The notes under the pieces: generated by a model
Databases searched by the model: none
What the model was told of the DNA's origin: nothing
Seen by the model: the letters and a program-made list of their open reading frames with translations, nothing else
Program-made: the position numbers and the translations under genes
NCBI RefSeq assembly: GCF_002574545.1
Contig: NZ_NUGT01000077.1
Coordinates: 45,242-88,774, forward strand
DNA length: 43,533 bases
Direction of reading: 5' to 3'
Source: Bacillus sp. AFS055030
Lineage (GTDB): Bacteria > Bacillota > Bacilli > Bacillales > Bacillaceae_G
Part shown: one piece after another, positions 1-8,455 of the stretch
Layout of the letters: every line of letters starts with the position of its first letter
Position numbering within the stretch: the stretch's first letter is position 1

Positions 1-2406
1 GTAGAAGCGGAAGTTGAAGAGGCGAATGAAGAATTAGAACCTGAAGTTCATCAAGTAGAAGCGGAAGTTGAAAACATGAATGAAAATTTAGTTTCTGAAA
101 CTCATCAAGTAGAACTGGAAGATAAAGAAACGAATGAAGTTGTACTGCTTGAGGAACTACCAATTGAAGCTGATATAAAAGAGAAAGAAGTACAGTCTGA
201 AGTGAAGTCAAATTTTGTATCCATTAAAGAAGATAGCGAAGAAGATGACCATTCTCTCGAAAGTCTAAATATGGAAGACAACACTGTACAAATTGAGTCG
301 AATGATTACAAAGTTGAGACTTTGGTCCAATATGATGTTAACGAAGACAAAGTTATTTCGCTCGTTCAACATAATGAAGTGCTTGATGTAGAGTCGGAAT
401 TAACAGATGAGTCAGATGTGGATATTAAAGAGTTTAAAGAAGAAGCGGTTCATCAAGAAAGTTCTAGTGTAGAATCTCAAGTAGAAGGAAATGTTGAAAT
501 TAATCAACAGTCTGTTACAAATTCGAATGAAGAGATCATGACTGAAATTGAAACTACAAAAGAAGAGACTGAACCTAAACCAATCGAGAAACGTCAGAAA
601 AAACGTCATTTTCCTTTTAATGTAATGATGCTTAGAAGTGACGTTGAGGCGTCAAGAAAAGCAAATATAATGAGACAACTTCGAGAATTACAAAATGAAT
701 CTGCTGCAACAGTAGAAAAGGTAAATGAAAAAGTTGAGTCAAAACAAAATGAACAGATGATCGAGAATGCTAGTTTATCTGAACAAAGTGAAAATTTATC
801 GTCAGAGAAAATTCAACAAAGTGAAATGATTGGTGAAGCAAATAATCATGAACACGAACAGACTTTTGAAGTAATTCAAAATCAGCCAATTCTTGAAATA
901 GAAGAAAGTAAAACAGAAACGAATTTAACTCAAGAGACTAAAAATCAGTTTGTTTTGACTGATGAACCTCAAAGTGTAGATGAATTGCCACCTGTACTAT
1001 ATGAATTACCAGAATTAGATTTATTAGTTGAACCTCCGATTGAGCAATTTAATGATGGCGATTGGGTTGAAGATCAAAAGCAGCTATTACAAGAGACATT
1101 ACTTAATTTTAATGTGGGAGCTAAAGTAATTGCCGCTACTCAAGGTCCAACAGTAACTCGTTTCGAAGTACAGCCTGATCCTGGGGTGAAAGTAAATAAA
1201 ATAACGAACTTACAAGACGATATTAAATTGAGCTTAGCAGCTAGAGATATTCGAATTGAAGCACCGATTCCCGGCCGAAGTGCAATAGGCATAGAAGTAC
1301 CAAATAAAGAAAGTAAGCCTGTGTACTTAAGAGAATTAGTTAGTCAGGATAAGTTTTTGCAAAGTGAGTCACCTTTAACTGTTGCGCTAGGACTTGATAT
1401 TGGTGGGGAGCCTGTCTATGCAGATATTTCCAAAATGCCACACGGGTTAATTGCCGGGGCAACAGGATCTGGAAAGAGTGTATGTATTAATTCAATTTTA
1501 GTTAGCATTTTATATAAAGCGAAACCTCATGAAGTGAAATTGATTTTAATTGATCCAAAGATGGTTGAGCTTGCACCGTACAATCATATTCCACATCTTA
1601 TTTCTCCAGTCATCACCGACGCTAGAGCTGCGACTGCTGCTTTAAAGTGGGCATGCGAGGAGATGGATCGACGTTATGATTTATTTGCTCATGCTGGGGC
1701 AAGGGATATTAAGCGGTTCAATGATTTAGCGAAGAAAAAAGGTGCTTATAATGATGAATTACCATACTTAGTCATTATTATCGATGAATTAGCGGATTTA
1801 ATGATGGTATCTCCTGGGGATGTAGAAACTTATATTTGTCGTATTGCCCAAAAAGCAAGAGCATGCGGAATCCATTTATTAGTTGCAACCCAAAGACCTT
1901 CCGTTGATGTCATTACAGGTATCATTAAATCAAATATACCGACACGTATTGCGTTTACTGTATCATCACAAGTAGATTCAAGAACAATTATTGATATTGG
2001 CGGAGCTGAAAAGTTACTTGGACGAGGAGATATGTTATTCTTAGATAATGGAAAATCTCAAGCAATTCGATTACAAGGGGTTTATGTTTCGGACGATGAA
2101 ATCGAACATGTTGTTGAGATTGTTAAAGACCAACAAAAACCGAATTACTTATTTAATCAAGAGGAACTTGTAGCAAAAGCGGATGCACAAGATGTTGATG
2201 ATGAACTTTTTGAAGAAGCAGTGGAGTTTGTCATTGATCAAAAAGGTGCTTCTGTTTCCATGTTGCAAAGACGTTTTCGAATTGGATACAACCGGGCAGC
2301 TAGATTAATGGACCTAATGTTTGATCACGGAATTGTATCAAATCAAAATGGAAGTAAACCTCGTGATGTACTGATTACATCAATGGAGGAGTTTCGTTCT
2401 GAGTGA
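1..2406 (+). CDS. sftA: DNA translocase SftA (FtsK/SpoIIIE family), 5' end outside window
   Basis: The frame is open from base 1, so the gene starts left of the window; the first in-frame ATG at 76 is probably internal. About 801 codons are present. The first roughly 330 residues are acidic, Glu/Gln/Val-rich low complexity with short repeats (HQVEAEVE, HQVELE). The FtsK beta/alpha motor follows: Walker A GATGSGKS, Walker B region VIIIDELADLM, and the conserved VATQRPSVDVITG. The C-terminal gamma-type winged helix is visible (GASVSMLQRRFRIGYNRAAR). No membrane segment is seen, which fits the soluble translocase SftA (YtpT) rather than SpoIIIE. SftA acts at the division septum, moving trapped chromosome DNA. 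murC lies nearby, as it does next to ytpT in B. subtilis. Confidence 0.9.
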   Translation, partial: VEAEVEEANEELEPEVHQVEAEVENMNENLVSETHQVELEDKETNEVVLLEELPIEADIKEKEVQSEVKSNFVSIKEDSEEDDHSLESLNMEDNTVQIESNDYKVETLVQYDVNEDKVISLVQHNEVLDVESELTDESDVDIKEFKEEAVHQESSSVESQVEGNVEINQQSVTNSNEEIMTEIETTKEETEPKPIEKRQKKRHFPFNVMMLRSDVEASRKANIMRQLRELQNESAATVEKVNEKVESKQNEQMIENASLSEQSENLSSEKIQQSEMIGEANNHEHEQTFEVIQNQPILEIEESKTETNLTQETKNQFVLTDEPQSVDELPPVLYELPELDLLVEPPIEQFNDGDWVEDQKQLLQETLLNFNVGAKVIAATQGPTVTRFEVQPDPGVKVNKITNLQDDIKLSLAARDIRIEAPIPGRSAIGIEVPNKESKPVYLRELVSQDKFLQSESPLTVALGLDIGGEPVYADISKMPHGLIAGATGSGKSVCINSILVSILYKAKPHEVKLILIDPKMVELAPYNHIPHLISPVITDARAATAALKWACEEMDRRYDLFAHAGARDIKRFNDLAKKKGAYNDELPYLVIIIDELADLMMVSPGDVETYICRIAQKARACGIHLLVATQRPSVDVITGIIKSNIPTRIAFTVSSQVDSRTIIDIGGAEKLLGRGDMLFLDNGKSQAIRLQGVYVSDDEIEHVVEIVKDQQKPNYLFNQEELVAKADAQDVDDELFEEAVEFVIDQKGASVSMLQRRFRIGYNRAARLMDLMFDHGIVSNQNGSKPRDVLITSMEEFRSE

Positions 2407-2503
2407 TAAAATAGAAATTCGATAAAAATTAAGCAACGAATGTTAAAGTTTTTTTAACCCATACTAGAAAAAAAGAACGATACTTTTCAGCAGGTGAAGA
2501 TTC

Positions 2504-3619
2504 ATGGAAAAAGAATTAGATTTAAAATTACAAGGTAAAATAAGCCGATTAACGAACCAAACATTTAAATTTGATGAGAGAATCGGAGAAGGCTGGTTTT
2601 CAGCTGTATATTTTTTAAAAACTAGAGAAATTATCCGAAAAAAGAAGCCAGATACTGAAGTAACAATGCAATTTTTCCAAAGAGAAAGTGCAGTATTATG
2701 TGGCACGGATGAAGCAATTGCGATTTTACAAACTTTTGCTGATCATCCAGAAAATCTTATTGTTCATTCATTAAAGGACGGAGATATGATTGAACCATTT
2801 GAAACTGTATTAACAATTAAAGGGAAATATGCTGATTTTGGTTATTTAGAAGGAATTATTGACGGTATTTTGGCTAGACGTACTTCTGTTGCAACAAATG
2901 TGTACAATGTAAAACATTCTGCAAAATCCGCTGGCATTAAAAAGCCTGTTATTTTCATGGGTGATCGTGATGATCATTTCACGACACAAGCGGGTGACGG
3001 TTATGCTGCTTTTATTGGTGGTGCAACTGCACAAGCGACTCATGCAATGAATGAGTGGTGGGGCAATGAAGGTATGGGGACAATGCCTCATGCATTGATT
3101 CAAATGTATAATGGTGATGTCGTGGAAGCTGCGCGTGCGTACACAGAAGTTTATCCACAAGACGATTTAATTGTCTTAGTAGATTATAATAATGATGTTA
3201 TTACTGACGCTTTAAAGGTTGCACGAGAATTTGGTAGTAAATTAAAGGCTGTACGTGTAGATACATCAAAAACAATGATTGATCAATATTTTATTGGTAA
3301 TCCTGAATTATTAGGAAGTTTTGATCCTAGAGGTGTTAACCCTCCATTAATTTTTGCTTTACGAAGTGCACTAGATCAAGAAGGTTATCATCATGTGCAA
3401 ATTGTAGTAAGCGGTGGATTTACTGTAGAAAGAATCTTAGCTTTTGAGAAACAAGGTGTGCCAGTAGATTTATATGGTGTTGGCGGAAGTTTATTAAAAG
3501 TTAATGTAGGCTTTACAGGAGATAATGTCGAGTTAAACGGAGTGCCACAAGCGAAAGCTGGAAGAAAGCTTCGTGAAAATCCTCGATTAGAAAGAGTAGA
3601 AATGAGTCCTAGACAATAA
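2504..3619 (+). CDS. pncB: Nicotinate phosphoribosyltransferase
   Basis: This 371-residue protein is of the short nicotinate/quinolinate phosphoribosyltransferase type, making nicotinate mononucleotide from nicotinate and PRPP in NAD salvage. Visible signatures are the N-terminal RIGEGWFSAVYFLKTREI region, FFQRESAVLCGTDEA, ILARRTSVATN, the GDRDDHFTTQAGDGYAA segment and VSGGFTVERI near the PRPP-binding end of the barrel. The start at 2504 follows an AGGTGA-like site. It lies about 100 bases after sftA on the same strand, with no clear terminator between them, so it may share its transcript. It is shorter than the roughly 490-residue YueK type of B. subtilis. The family call is firm; the symbol follows usual Bacillus practice. 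Confidence 0.85.
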   Translation: MEKELDLKLQGKISRLTNQTFKFDERIGEGWFSAVYFLKTREIIRKKKPDTEVTMQFFQRESAVLCGTDEAIAILQTFADHPENLIVHSLKDGDMIEPFETVLTIKGKYADFGYLEGIIDGILARRTSVATNVYNVKHSAKSAGIKKPVIFMGDRDDHFTTQAGDGYAAFIGGATAQATHAMNEWWGNEGMGTMPHALIQMYNGDVVEAARAYTEVYPQDDLIVLVDYNNDVITDALKVAREFGSKLKAVRVDTSKTMIDQYFIGNPELLGSFDPRGVNPPLIFALRSALDQEGYHHVQIVVSGGFTVERILAFEKQGVPVDLYGVGGSLLKVNVGFTGDNVELNGVPQAKAGRKLRENPRLERVEMSPRQ

Positions 3620-3708
3620 AGGGACAAGAAAATCAATTTAAAGATTGATAGTATTTTATTATTAGCAAATAACTTAAAGTATTTATCTTTCCATCTATTT
3701 CCTAATAG

Positions 3709-3753
3709 TAGGACTTAAAATAATTAGTCCTATTGGAGTTAAAGTGATATAAT
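3709..3753 (+). promoter_or_regulatory. Probable murC promoter with overlapping inverted repeat
   Basis: In the 303-base spacer before murC, TGATATAAT at 3745-3753 is an extended -10 element (TG, one base, TATAAT). No good -35 box is present at 17 bases. Just upstream, TAGGACT (3709-3715) and AGTCCTA (3726-3732) form a 7-bp inverted repeat with a 10-base loop and no following T-run, so it is not a terminator and could be an operator. Nothing else recognisable was seen in 3620-3922 except the murC ribosome binding site. Confidence 0.45.
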
Positions 3754-3922
3754 ACTAATTGCGTAAAAATTTAAGTTAGTTATCACTTGAAAAATAACTA
3801 GACTCGGCAAAGTAACAATGCATCAAATTTATAAAATAATGATGCCATTTCTTTTATTCACACATATACTGTCTAAGAGATAGGCCGTTGTATTAGTGAT
3901 CGATTTTGGAGGTTCTTTTAAT

Positions 3923-5215
3923 ATGACAGTTTACCATTTTGTAGGGATTAAAGGTACTGGAATGAGTGCTTTGGCACAAATATTACATGATTCTGGGTTG
4001 ACCGTGCAAGGATCAGATTATGAAAAGCACTTTTTCACTGAAAATGAATTACGGAAAAAAAATATTACGATTTTACCATTCGATAAAGCAAATATTAAAG
4101 AAGGCCAATTCGTTATAGCAGGTAATGCATTTCCTGATACTCATGAAGAAATTGCAGCTGCTATTGAAAAAGGAATACCGATGGCACGCTATCATAAATT
4201 CCTAGGGGAATATATGAATAAATTTACTAGCGTTGCAATTACTGGAGCACACGGTAAAACCTCTACGACAGGTTTATTAGCCCATGTAGTTTCAGGCGCG
4301 CGTCCAACTTCTTTTCTAATTGGAGATGGTACTGGAAAAGGTGAAAAAGACAGCGAGTATTTCGTATTCGAAGCTTGTGAATACCGTCGTCATTTTCTTT
4401 CATACCATCCAGATTATTGCATCATGACTAATATTGATTTTGATCATCCGGATTATTATAAGAGCGTAGATGATGTATTCGATGCGTTCCAACAAATGGC
4501 TGATCAAGTGAAGAAAGGTATTATTGCATGTGGAGATGACGAACATCTTCAACGAATATATGCAAAAGTACCTGTAATGTATTATGGATTTAACGAGGAC
4601 AATGATTTCCAAGCTCGTAATATCGAAAAACATACAAATGGTACAACATTTGATGTATTCGTCCGTAATACGTATTACGCTACTTTCGATATTACAGGAT
4701 ATGGTGATCATAGTATTTTAAATGCTTTAGCAGTAATTGCGCTTTGCCATTATGAAGAAATCGATGTTAATATTATTAAATCTAGATTATTAACATATGG
4801 CGGGGTAAAGCGTCGTTTCAGTGAAAAACGCTTTGGTGATCAAATGTTAATTGATGATTATGCTCATCATCCAACTGAAATCCAAGCGACGATTCAAGCA
4901 GCGCGTCAAAAATATCCTGATCGTGAAATCGTAGCAGTTTTCCAACCGCATACATTTACACGCACAAGTAAATTTTTAGATGAATTTGCTGGTACATTAG
5001 AAAAAGCAGATAAAGTTTACTTATGTGATATTTTTGGTTCTGCAAGAGAAGATAAAGGTACTTTAACAATTGAAGACCTTTCTTGTAAAATTGCAGGTGC
5101 TGAACTATTGACTGATAACAATATCAGCAATTTACAAAATCATAAAAATAGCGTATTAATTTTTATGGGTGCTGGAGATATTCAAAAATATCAAGCAGCA
5201 TACGAAAAACTATAA
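3923..5215 (+). CDS. murC: UDP-N-acetylmuramate--L-alanine ligase MurC
   Basis: MurC is the cytoplasmic ligase that adds L-alanine to UDP-MurNAc, the first amino acid of the peptidoglycan stem peptide. The protein has 430 residues, matching the family. The N-terminal UDP-binding motif is [15 protein letters not shown], the ATP-binding P-loop is [11 protein letters not shown], and the Mur ligase middle and C-terminal signatures include DYAHHPTEI and FQPHTFTRT. The start at ATG 3923 is set by GGAGG at 3908-3912; an in-frame GTG at 3896 lies upstream of that site and is unlikely. It is a single gene with its own likely promoter upstream and a strong terminator directly after the stop. Confidence 0.95.
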   Translation: MTVYHFVGIKGTGMSALAQILHDSGLTVQGSDYEKHFFTENELRKKNITILPFDKANIKEGQFVIAGNAFPDTHEEIAAAIEKGIPMARYHKFLGEYMNKFTSVAITGAHGKTSTTGLLAHVVSGARPTSFLIGDGTGKGEKDSEYFVFEACEYRRHFLSYHPDYCIMTNIDFDHPDYYKSVDDVFDAFQQMADQVKKGIIACGDDEHLQRIYAKVPVMYYGFNEDNDFQARNIEKHTNGTTFDVFVRNTYYATFDITGYGDHSILNALAVIALCHYEEIDVNIIKSRLLTYGGVKRRFSEKRFGDQMLIDDYAHHPTEIQATIQAARQKYPDREIVAVFQPHTFTRTSKFLDEFAGTLEKADKVYLCDIFGSAREDKGTLTIEDLSCKIAGAELLTDNNISNLQNHKNSVLIFMGAGDIQKYQAAYEKL

Positions 5216-5223
5216 AAAACTGT

Positions 5224-5250
5224 AAAACCCGTCATAATAGACGGGTTTTT
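5224..5250 (+). terminator. Rho-independent terminator of murC
   Basis: An AAAACCCGTC / GACGGGTTTT stem surrounds a 6-base ATAATA loop and is followed by T residues, 9 bases after the murC stop. A near-identical hairpin recurs at 5743-5769. Confidence 0.88.
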
Positions 5251-5337
5251 ACATGCTGTTGAAAAAAGAATTTGTCAATTAAATTATAGGAATATCTAAT
5301 CATTGATAAATAAGTTATGTCTTAGATTTCCACTACA

Positions 5338-5434
5338 GGTTGCTCGCTTTCCATGGGGGGAGATTCTTTAGCCCCCTCGGCGTGCGCCTGTGGGGTCTCA
5401 GCCTTCCCGCATCTCCCATAGGAGCCTGGCAACC
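5338..5434. repeat. GC-rich palindromic intergenic repeat (Bacillaceae REP-like element)
   Basis: This roughly 100-base GC-rich island sits in AT-rich spacer DNA. Its ends are inverted: GGTTGC at 5338-5343 against GCAACC at 5429-5434. An inner arm near 5351-5364 (CCATGGGGGGAGAT) pairs imperfectly with 5411-5422 (ATCTCCCATAGG), giving a long imperfect hairpin around CCCCCTCGGCGTGCGCCTGTGGGG. From memory it resembles the abundant, usually unannotated repeat of Bacillaceae genomes containing GCTCGCTTTCC ... CCTCGG ... GGGGTCT ... CCGCAGGAG. A short ORF through it is not a gene. The rest of the 5216-5834 spacer shows only two terminators. Confidence 0.6.
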
Positions 5435-5742
5435 TTTCGTTCCAATCAAGTTCTTTATGAAAATAATAATCTTTAAAACAATAGAAATGTCAATTGAACG
5501 AATAAATTACACTTTTTTCATCAAAACTAAATCGAAACTCATGATGAAGACATTCACTTCTTTAGAAATATTCATTGTCAAAAAGATAATCTATTAAATT
5601 TTAGTCAGTTAGTTAAAACATTTATATTTCAACCAATACCAATTGTATATCAATAAAAGGACAAATAAATAATAAATAGACTATTATTCCTTAAAATTAA
5701 GTTAATGTTCCTATTGACTACAATATATTTCAACACTTTGCT

Positions 5743-5769
5743 AAAACCCGTTATAATAGACGGGTTTTT
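5743..5769. terminator. Terminator hairpin, near-duplicate of the murC terminator
   Basis: An AAAACCCGTT / GACGGGTTTTT hairpin with an ATAATA loop differs at one position from the hairpin at 5224-5250. It has A-runs and T-runs on both sides and lies 66 bases past the stop of the minus-strand dehydrogenase gene, so it probably serves that gene. Confidence 0.65.
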
Positions 5770-5834
5770 ATGTTGTTTATTTTATTATTTTTTTAAGGAA
5801 CTAATCTATAGGACTCTAAAGTTTTTCATTTCAC

Positions 5835-6608
5835 TTAATCTTGTCGTTCTAATCTTGTTGCATAAGGGTAAAGTGGATCTAATAATTGGAATTCATAAGT
5901 AATTCCATCAACTTTTCCTACTACTTTTTCACTGTCATATAGCTCCAACATGAAACCTGCCATTTCTTTTGCAGTATGATATTTTGGTAGAACGCCTTCA
6001 TATTTAATGTTTTCTTCTAAATTATATGATACTCTTGCAAATTCTGTTTCAGTAGCAGCAGGTGCTAATACTTTTGCTTGCATTTTTGCACCTTTTTCTT
6101 TTAATTCATGAGCTAGCCCTTCAGTAAAGGCACTCACATAGAATTTAGTCGCACAATAAGTGATGGCATTACCGATAATGGTATACCCTCCACCAGATGA
6201 AACATTTATAACTTGTGTACCTTCAACTGTAGAATAATCGCGTACGTAAAGTGAAGTTAAAATTGTTAAAGCTTCAATATTCAAATTAAGCATACTTTCA
6301 ATTTTTGTTAAATTTTGTTCACCAACAGAAGCGAAATTACCAAATCCTGCGTTATTAATCCATGTTTCAATATCATATTCTTTCAGTTCCTCATATAAAC
6401 TAAAAGCATTTTTAACAACAGATAAGTCAGCTGTTTTTATGACTACATTAAGTTCGGGATTTAATTTAGCAATTTCAGATTTTAATTTTTCAAGTTCTTC
6501 CGTTCTACGAGCAACGATGATTAGATTTTTTCCACGTGCAGCAAACGCAAGAGCAGATTCATAACCAATTCCTGAACTAGCACCTGTAATGACAGTATAT
6601 TTTTTCAT
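5835..6608 (-). CDS. SDR family NAD(P)-dependent oxidoreductase
   Basis: This is a classical short-chain dehydrogenase/reductase of 257 residues. The Rossmann glycine motif TGASSGIGYE is near residue 8, followed by a basic NADP-type turn (VARRTEEL), NNAG near residue 86, the catalytic Ser in INVSSGGG, and YCATKFYVS carrying the catalytic Tyr and Lys. The start is fixed by AGGAGGAA (6615-6622) upstream of ATG 6608. The substrate cannot be read from sequence. It is divergent from a MerR regulator gene, with a MerR-type promoter between them that reads into this gene, so it is the likely regulated target, perhaps in detoxification of a carbonyl compound. Confidence 0.88.
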   Translation of the reverse strand: MKKYTVITGASSGIGYESALAFAARGKNLIIVARRTEELEKLKSEIAKLNPELNVVIKTADLSVVKNAFSLYEELKEYDIETWINNAGFGNFASVGEQNLTKIESMLNLNIEALTILTSLYVRDYSTVEGTQVINVSSGGGYTIIGNAITYCATKFYVSAFTEGLAHELKEKGAKMQAKVLAPAATETEFARVSYNLEENIKYEGVLPKYHTAKEMAGFMLELYDSEKVVGKVDGITYEFQLLDPLYPYATRLERQD

Positions 6609-6670
6609 CTAAAATTCCTCCTAATTTGGTTTATACTAAAATTAAATTATTTGTAATCAATTACGGATTC

Positions 6671-6701
6671 ATTATACTGGTTAGAGTAAACTCTAAGTCA
6701 A
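6671..6701 (-). promoter_or_regulatory. MerR-type promoter with 19-bp spacer and palindromic operator
   Basis: Reading the minus strand, TTGACT (6701-6696) and a perfect TATAAT (6676-6671) are separated by 19 bases. This over-long spacer is the hallmark of promoters activated by DNA distortion by MerR proteins. The spacer contains the palindrome TTAGAGT-AA-ACTCTAA (6681-6696 on the plus strand). It drives the dehydrogenase gene, whose start codon is at 6608. Confidence 0.85.
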
Positions 6702-6726
6702 ATAGTTTTTATTTTTGGAGGTACTT

Positions 6727-7101
6727 ATGTATTCAATTGGTGAAGTTGCTCGGATGTTAAGAATAAGCACACATACATTACGTTATTATGAAAAAGAGCA
6801 AATCATTTTTCCTGATCGGAATGTAAATGGAGAAAGACTGTATACAAAATCACATATTCAGTGGTTAAAGTTTGTCTTAAAGCTAAAAGAAACACAAATG
6901 CCAGTAAATAAAATAAAAGAATATGCAAAATTATATACAGAAGGTGAGCATACATCTTTGGCAAGGTTAGATCTATTAGTTGAGCATAAACAGTCTATTG
7001 AAAATCAGCTTAAAACATTAGAAGAAACGAATAAAATGTTAGAGCAAAAAATTAATTTTTATAAAGAGGTCATTCATAATAAAAAAATAGTTCATAAATA
7101 A
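6727..7101 (+). CDS. MerR family transcriptional regulator
   Basis: This 124-residue regulator has the N-terminal MerR winged helix (IGEVARMLRISTHTLRYYEK, about residues 3-22), the wing region with NGERLYTKSHIQWL, and a long C-terminal coiled coil (about 80-118) for dimerisation. No cysteine cluster for metals is present, so it belongs with effector- or stress-sensing MerR proteins of the AdhR/BltR kind rather than metal sensors. GGAGG at 6717-6721 sets the start at ATG 6727; an upstream TTG at 6715 is unlikely. It is divergent from the dehydrogenase and probably controls it, and perhaps itself, through the operator at 6681-6696. Confidence 0.88.
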   Translation: MYSIGEVARMLRISTHTLRYYEKEQIIFPDRNVNGERLYTKSHIQWLKFVLKLKETQMPVNKIKEYAKLYTEGEHTSLARLDLLVEHKQSIENQLKTLEETNKMLEQKINFYKEVIHNKKIVHK

Positions 7102-7135
7102 AACCTTATTGAGGAAAGCCCCAATAAGGTTTTTA
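7101..7135. terminator. Bidirectional terminator
   Basis: AAACCTTATTG (7101-7111) pairs with CAATAAGGTTT (7122-7132), followed by T residues, with an A-run on the opposite flank. It lies between the convergent MerR gene and the WGxxGxxG protein gene. Confidence 0.85.
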
Positions 7136-7141
7136 TTATGA

Positions 7142-7609
7142 TTAATCAACTTTTTCTTTTCTTCGAAGACCTGCAAATCCTAATAATCCAAGAAGTCCAA
7201 GCCATCCGTAATTGAAACCATTTCGATCATTGTCAGTCGTATTTAAATTGTTAGCAACTGGAGTAGGTGTAACATTTCTTCGATAATAATTCCCGTCATT
7301 ACTTACTCCGTTGTTTAACATGTCATTTGTTGTATTTTTTATATTGTTCTTAGTATTATAATACCCTTCCTTAACTGTATTTTTTGTATCATAATAGCCT
7401 TCTTTAACCGCATTCTTTGTGTCATTTACAACGTGGTTTGGATCATTAAAATCATTGTCGAAATCTCTATTGATATGCTTACCGTTGTGAGTATAGCTAG
7501 GATCTAATTGCGTAGCGTCAGGTCCTGCTGTTGTTGAAGCAGCATGTACATTAGCTGAAATAATAAATGATAATGATACTGTGCATAATGTAAGACAAAT
7601 TTTATTCAT
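7142..7609 (-). CDS. Secreted WGxxGxxG-type small protein with tandem repeats
   Basis: This 155-residue protein starts at ATG 7609 behind GGAGGG; an in-frame ATG further up (7633) has no site. It has a Sec signal peptide (MNKICLTLCTVSLSFIISA, cleavage probably after VHA). A polar Asn/Asp-rich body follows, with three imperfect tandem units TKNAVKEGYYD, TKNTVKEGYYN and TKNNIKN. The C-terminus carries the short hydrophobic GWLGLLGLLGFAGL followed by basic RRKEK. That tail matches the Gly-rich WGxxGxxG sorting-like tail annotated in many Bacilli, reminiscent of MYXO-CTERM tails. A surface location is likely; the function is unknown. Confidence 0.75.
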   Translation of the reverse strand: MNKICLTLCTVSLSFIISANVHAASTTAGPDATQLDPSYTHNGKHINRDFDNDFNDPNHVVNDTKNAVKEGYYDTKNTVKEGYYNTKNNIKNTTNDMLNNGVSNDGNYYRRNVTPTPVANNLNTTDNDRNGFNYGWLGLLGLLGFAGLRRKEKVD

Positions 7610-7681
7610 CTTTAGCCCTCCTTCTTTATGCATTCATATTTTGTGCATCTTTAGAAGGAATATATGTGGGAAAAAAGTCCA

Positions 7682-8455
7682 TTAAAAAAAAGCGCTTGTT
7701 TTCTTAGCATTTGCTGAATTGTACCAGAAATAACAAAGTGCCGTAATCAATAACAAATCAACGAAATCGCCTCCATAATACATTAAGACTGCACCAGATT
7801 GGACATCATTAAAACCGAGATTGTCTAATTGATTTGAAAAAAGCAACTTTGATAAAATATCATGACTTGCTAATGCAATAATCATAATTGATGAGCGAAA
7901 CAAAAAACTGAATTTATGAGGGAACGGTTCAATCGCAATGATTGAGCTAGTAAAAAGATATCCCGAAACAAACAAATGGATATGTACAAAAATTAACCAG
8001 AAGGTACTCTCATGAATGAAATTAAATACGGTGGGGTTGTACAATACATAAAGTCCTCCTATATTTAAAAGTAATGTAGTAATAGGATGAGCTAATAATC
8101 GAAAAGGAGCACTTCTTAAAAGACGTGTCACACGTCTTGCATGGTGTGTTTTTAATGATGTTAATAATAATGTAATCGGCCTAGATAACGCGATTAAAAA
8201 TGGAGCGAGCATTCCTAGTAACAAGTGCATAATCATATGGAAGACAAAAAAGTGATGACTTAGTTTTGCAATTGGTCCAATAATAGAAATTAAAATACAA
8301 ACAAAACCAGTTATCCATAATATAGAGCGTAAATTTGGCCAAGACTTTTTTTGATGCTTCATCGCAGCAACCAAATAGCCAACAATAAAAAGGAAAATTA
8401 ATAAAGTAATAAGTAGATCAAACGAATCGAAGTAATTTATCAGATTATCTCTCAA
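7682..8455 (-). CDS. ctaG: Cytochrome c oxidase assembly protein, CtaG (caa3-type) family
   Basis: This is a polytopic membrane protein of about 257 residues with roughly seven hydrophobic segments and the histidine-rich helices of the family: KLSHHFFVFHMIMHLLLGMLAPFLIALSRP, then a later FVHIHLFVSGYLF and ALASHDILSKLL. CtaG proteins are needed for assembly of caa3-type cytochrome oxidase. AAAGGTGG is well placed before TTG 8455; a GTG at 8464 is the alternative start, but it overlaps that site. The gene overlaps the 3' end of the DUF2243 gene by 11 bases, suggesting translational coupling. This copy is distant from any oxidase structural gene in the window, so it may be a second family member; the symbol is by family only. 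Confidence 0.78.
   Translation of the reverse strand: MRDNLINYFDSFDLLITLLIFLFIVGYLVAAMKHQKKSWPNLRSILWITGFVCILISIIGPIAKLSHHFFVFHMIMHLLLGMLAPFLIALSRPITLLLTSLKTHHARRVTRLLRSAPFRLLAHPITTLLLNIGGLYVLYNPTVFNFIHESTFWLIFVHIHLFVSGYLFTSSIIAIEPFPHKFSFLFRSSIMIIALASHDILSKLLFSNQLDNLGFNDVQSGAVLMYYGGDFVDLLLITALCYFWYNSANAKKTSAFF

Noticed and set aside
412-609. Minus-strand ORF inside sftA
   Set aside because: It is the shadow of the acidic, Glu-rich sftA region; Phe-rich complement and no ribosome binding site.
5340-5597. An 85-codon plus-strand ORF beginning inside the GC-rich repeat
   Set aside because: Its unusual Gly/Pro-rich start is simply the palindromic repeat translated; no ribosome binding site.
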